From Mucilaginibacter_A sp965201005 (GTDB lineage: Bacteria > Bacteroidota > Bacteroidia > Sphingobacteriales > Sphingobacteriaceae), in contig NZ_OZ241747.1 of assembly GCF_965201005.1 (NCBI RefSeq), positions 2,356,001 to 2,420,000 on the forward strand: 64,000 nucleotides of DNA. The letters are read 5' to 3'. Positions 61,229-64,000 of the stretch are shown piece after piece. The notes beneath the pieces were generated by a model. The model searched no databases and was not told the origin of the DNA. It was given only the letters and a program-made list of their open reading frames with translations. The position numbers and the translations under genes are program-made. Positions within the stretch are counted from its first letter, which is position 1. Each line of letters opens with the position of its first letter.

Positions 61229-63637
61229 ATGTTTAAAAACTACATCACAATTGCCTGGCGTAACATTATTAAAAACCGTGTTTTTTCGCTGGTGAACATT
61301 ATCGGTTTATCAACTGGTATTGCTTTTACGCTGCTCATTGGCGCGTATATATGGGGCGAGTTGCAGGTAAACCGCCAGTTGAAGAATGCCGATGAACAAT
61401 ACATTATTCAAAGTAAATGGAAAGACCCAAACATGGGTTTTGAGTTGGCTACATTAGCAGAGTTGCCGAAAGCTTTAAAAACAGAATATCCAAACCTGGT
61501 GGCCAATTATTACCATTGGGACGGCGTAACGTCAACCATATCAAAAGGCGAAAAACACTTTCGGGAACATATCCAGATTGGCGACAGCACTTTGCTTACC
61601 ATGTATGGTTTTAGTTTGTTGTACGGCGATGTAGGTACTATTTTTACCGGTCCTTTTTCAGTAGTGGTTACACAAAATAAAGCCATCAAATATTTTGGCA
61701 CAACAGATGTGGTTGGACAAACGATCACAATTGAAAACTTCTCCGGGTCGAAACATGATTTTACCGTTTCTGGTGTATTAAAAGAAGCAGACAAAAATTC
61801 GGTCCTCAACCTAAATGACAACAATAACAATGATTTTTTTCTTCCGGTTACTGCTGCCAAATTTATGGGCAGAACGGTTGACGGCTGGAACAATACCAGC
61901 ATGGTGGGCTATATTGAATTGCGGCCTGGCGTAAAACCAGGTGATTTAGAAAAACCAATAAAAAGCCTGCTCAGGAAAAATACAATAGTTCAAATCCAAC
62001 AAAACTTGACACCCTATCTGGTTCCTTTAAAAACTTATTACTTGTTGGCCAATAATGGTGTGGTAAAAAAGATGTTGTACACGTTATCTTCCATTGCGCT
62101 TTTCATTTTGCTGATGGCTGTCGTCAATTTCATCAATATGTGCATAAGTCAGTCCGCAACCCGGATGAAAGAAATGGGCATCCGAAAAGTTTTAGGCGGA
62201 ATGAAAAAGCAATTGGTTTGGCAGTTTTTGATCGAATCAACGCTACTTGTTTTGCTGGCCACTATTTTTGCATTGATCATTTACACGATCGCGAGGCCGT
62301 TTTTTAACGATGTTTTAGGAAAAGAAATCCTTAGCCTTTTTGCATTTCCGGTTTACTTTTTTTTGATACCTTTTTTATTGGCATTATTTATTGGTTTAAT
62401 TTCCGGCATTTATCCAGCTTTTGTTTTGGCTTCTTTAAAATCCGTTGATTCTTTAAAAGGAAAAGTAAGTTCGGTTAAAGAAAGTGTTTTTATGCGGAAA
62501 GCATTGGTCGCTTTCCAGTTCAGTATCGCGGTTATCGTTTTTGTTGGTGCACTGATTATCTCGCAACAAGTAAAACTTTTCTTCAGCAAAAACCTGGGTT
62601 ACAATAAAGATTATGTGGTTTATGCTTCTGTTCCGCGGGATTGGTCGCGCAAGGGCGTGCAGCGAATGGAGCAGATACGAACCCAACTTGCCCAACTTCC
62701 TCAAATCAGCAGCATTTCGCTTTCCTGGGAAATACCCGATGGCAACAATGGCGGTGGGTTTCAGGTGTATAAATTTGGTGCGGATTCTACACAGACTGTT
62801 GCTGTTCAGAGCATTGTGGCAGATAACCAATTCGCAGCTACTTATGGCATCCCGCTAAAAGCAGGCAGCTTTTTTACTGATGTTTATGCTCCCGGCGATT
62901 CGGCAAAAGTTGTAATCAACGAAACACAAGCAAAAGCGATGGGTTGGAAAGACCTGCAGATGGCGATCGGCCAACAAATCCGCATCACCGGAAATAAGGA
63001 TCCATTTACCATTTGCGGTGTTACCAGCGATTTTCATTTTGGTTCCATGCAACAGCAAATTCAGCCGGTTACTTTCGTCAACGTCAATTTTTCAAACTTC
63101 TACCGTTACTTTTCCATCAAGTTGAAGCCGGGCAACGTGCGGCAGGATCTGGAAGCCGTGCAGAAAAAGTGGGCAACGCTTATGCCTGATGCCCCTTTTG
63201 AATATAATTTTATGGATGATACGCTAAAAAAACTGTATCAAACAGAAATCCAGTTGCAAAAAGCATCTTACATGGCTACAGCTTTGGCTATTGTTATTGT
63301 GTTATTAGGAATTGTAGGCTTGATCGCACAAAGCATCCAAAAGCGGACAAAAGAGATCGGGATTAGGAAAGTATTGGGTTCTTCAGTGGCCGGTATTATC
63401 CTTTTGTTTTTAAAAGAGTTTTTAGTAACCGTGTTGATAGCAGGATTGATTGCTTGCCCGATTGCTTTTTTTATCATGCAAAAATGGTTAAGCGATTATG
63501 TTTACCGCATTACGATTACGGCAAAACCGTTTTTGATTGCAGTCGCTATGCTTACGTTCGTTACTGCGCTATTAATTGTAATACAAACAGTAAAAGCAGC
63601 ATTGGCCAACCCGGTGGAGAGTTTGAGAAGTGAGTGA
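61229..63637 (+). CDS. ABC transporter permease 8 (two MacB-PCD/FtsX modules)
   Basis: An 802-residue paralogue, the most divergent of the eight (first FtsX phrase AVVNFINMCISQSATRMKEMGIRKVLGGMKKQL; second LIAQSIQKRTKEIGIRKVLGSSV). The start at 61229 (MFKNYITIAWRNIIKNRVF) matches the family; the longer frame from 61109 runs through the palindrome and is rejected. Despite divergence upstream, the last codons (TVKAALANPVESLRSE) are nearly identical in DNA to the other genes. Confidence 0.9.
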   Translation: MFKNYITIAWRNIIKNRVFSLVNIIGLSTGIAFTLLIGAYIWGELQVNRQLKNADEQYIIQSKWKDPNMGFELATLAELPKALKTEYPNLVANYYHWDGVTSTISKGEKHFREHIQIGDSTLLTMYGFSLLYGDVGTIFTGPFSVVVTQNKAIKYFGTTDVVGQTITIENFSGSKHDFTVSGVLKEADKNSVLNLNDNNNNDFFLPVTAAKFMGRTVDGWNNTSMVGYIELRPGVKPGDLEKPIKSLLRKNTIVQIQQNLTPYLVPLKTYYLLANNGVVKKMLYTLSSIALFILLMAVVNFINMCISQSATRMKEMGIRKVLGGMKKQLVWQFLIESTLLVLLATIFALIIYTIARPFFNDVLGKEILSLFAFPVYFFLIPFLLALFIGLISGIYPAFVLASLKSVDSLKGKVSSVKESVFMRKALVAFQFSIAVIVFVGALIISQQVKLFFSKNLGYNKDYVVYASVPRDWSRKGVQRMEQIRTQLAQLPQISSISLSWEIPDGNNGGGFQVYKFGADSTQTVAVQSIVADNQFAATYGIPLKAGSFFTDVYAPGDSAKVVINETQAKAMGWKDLQMAIGQQIRITGNKDPFTICGVTSDFHFGSMQQQIQPVTFVNVNFSNFYRYFSIKLKPGNVRQDLEAVQKKWATLMPDAPFEYNFMDDTLKKLYQTEIQLQKASYMATALAIVIVLLGIVGLIAQSIQKRTKEIGIRKVLGSSVAGIILLFLKEFLVTVLIAGLIACPIAFFIMQKWLSDYVYRITITAKPFLIAVAMLTFVTALLIVIQTVKAALANPVESLRSE

Positions 63638-63711
63638 GAAAGGTTTGAGGTGCGAGGTTGGAGGTATCAGCGACTTGCAAAATCCTCGAACCCCGCTCCC
63701 CGCACCAAAAA
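63638..63711. repeat. GAGGTG palindromic element, copy F
   Basis: GGTTTGAGGTGCGAGGTTGG pairs imperfectly with CCTCGAACCCCGCTCCCCGC then ACC. Directly after permease 8. Confidence 0.65.
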
Positions 63712-63730
63712 AGTACCGATAAAAGAAGCT
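63712..63730 (+). repeat. Dispersed motif copy, GAA type
   Basis: AGTACCGATAAAAGAAGCT; the final AT is changed to TT. Confidence 0.8.
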
Positions 63731-63891
63731 TTTAAAATCACAAACAAAGCAAAAGAACTTTATCAAAAAATAAAAAACCAATACATTGCAACGATGTTGC
63801 AGTAGTAGGTAAAGATGAAATTTTCAGTGGATTATACTGGCTTAAAACTAACCTGATCGCCAAAAAATTTATTTAAAAAAATCAAACGACT

Positions 63892-64000
63892 ATGAAAAAT
63901 TCAATTTTTGTGTTATTTATTTCTGCCTTTATTTTCCTGGGATGTGATAATAATAAGAAAGACCAGACCAATCAATATATCACATTGATGAAGCAAAGTG
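63892..64000 (+). CDS. Lipoprotein, N-terminal part (3' end outside window)
   Basis: The first 36 residues are visible: a lipoprotein signal (MKNSIFVLFISAFIFLGCDN, Cys18 lipidated) followed by a polar stretch (KKDQTNQYITLMKQS). Too little is present to name a family. About 250 bp separate it from permease 8, so it is probably a separate unit. Confidence 0.65.
   Translation, partial: MKNSIFVLFISAFIFLGCDNNKKDQTNQYITLMKQS

Noticed and set aside
565..63730. Dispersed motif interpreted as a core promoter element
   Set aside because: Orientation relative to genes is not consistent, many copies follow stop codons or lie between converging genes, and TAnnTTTG boxes, where seen, are separate.
565..63730. 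Dispersed motif interpreted as a CRISPR or tandem array
   Set aside because: Copies are scattered over the window without regular spacing, spacers or cas genes.

Overview
The window reads as chromosomal DNA of a Bacteroidota bacterium. It is most likely a Sphingobacteriaceae member close to Mucilaginibacter or Pedobacter; this is an inference from gene content, not from a marker gene. Supporting signs are a SusC/SusD pair with glycoside hydrolases, large arrays of about 800-residue FtsX/MacB-type permeases, a sigma-54 type response regulator, DUF983, and general lack of Shine-Dalgarno sequences. No rRNA, CRISPR array, phage or intact insertion sequence was found. One tRNA gene (Ser, GGA) is present.

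Layout. 1-15.5 kb: the 3' end of yidC, an AT-rich VapBC-type toxin-antitoxin pair, an S9 peptidase, a GT-A glycosyltransferase, an exported LD-carboxypeptidase, a GH92 mannosidase, PBP1A, a metalloprotease/beta-propeller/beta-barrel protein, and small proteins. 15.5-24.1 kb: DUF983, an aldo/keto reductase, a lipoprotein, a luciferase-like oxidoreductase, a GH28 polygalacturonase, a slipin, and an alcohol dehydrogenase-esterase operon. 24.5-33.3 kb: a polysaccharide utilisation locus (AraC regulator, SusC, SusD, GH115 alpha-glucuronidase). 33.5-36.8 kb: tRNA-Ser, argB, proC and a TetA-like exporter. 36.9-37.2 kb: a MITE-like element. 37.3-63.6 kb: a sigma-54 activator plus eight paralogous two-FtsX-domain permeases, served in this window by one HlyD/MacA-like adaptor and one ATPase. 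Four permeases read leftwards and four rightwards around a 409-bp divergent region that holds two tandem palindromes, probable binding sites for the activator. A lipoprotein gene starts at the right edge.

The most unusual feature is a short dispersed motif. It reads TTTA-N4-GATAAAA, then GA or AC, then AGCATC, about 22 bp. By eye there are about 49 copies (some degenerate), in nearly every intergenic gap but not inside tight operons. It comes in two sub-types, GAA and AAC. Some copies form inverted pairs, some contain the ATG or stop of a gene, and some are translated. The 3' ends of the permease genes carry an in-frame near match (GATAAAAGCAGCAT). Density and placement recall DNA-uptake sequences or REP-like elements, but the motif is itself not palindromic and I do not recognise it.

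The permease array is modular. Genes are followed by a palindromic element, then usually a dispersed-motif copy, sometimes a short leader repeat, and then the next permease. This suggests growth by duplication, with homogenised 3' ends.
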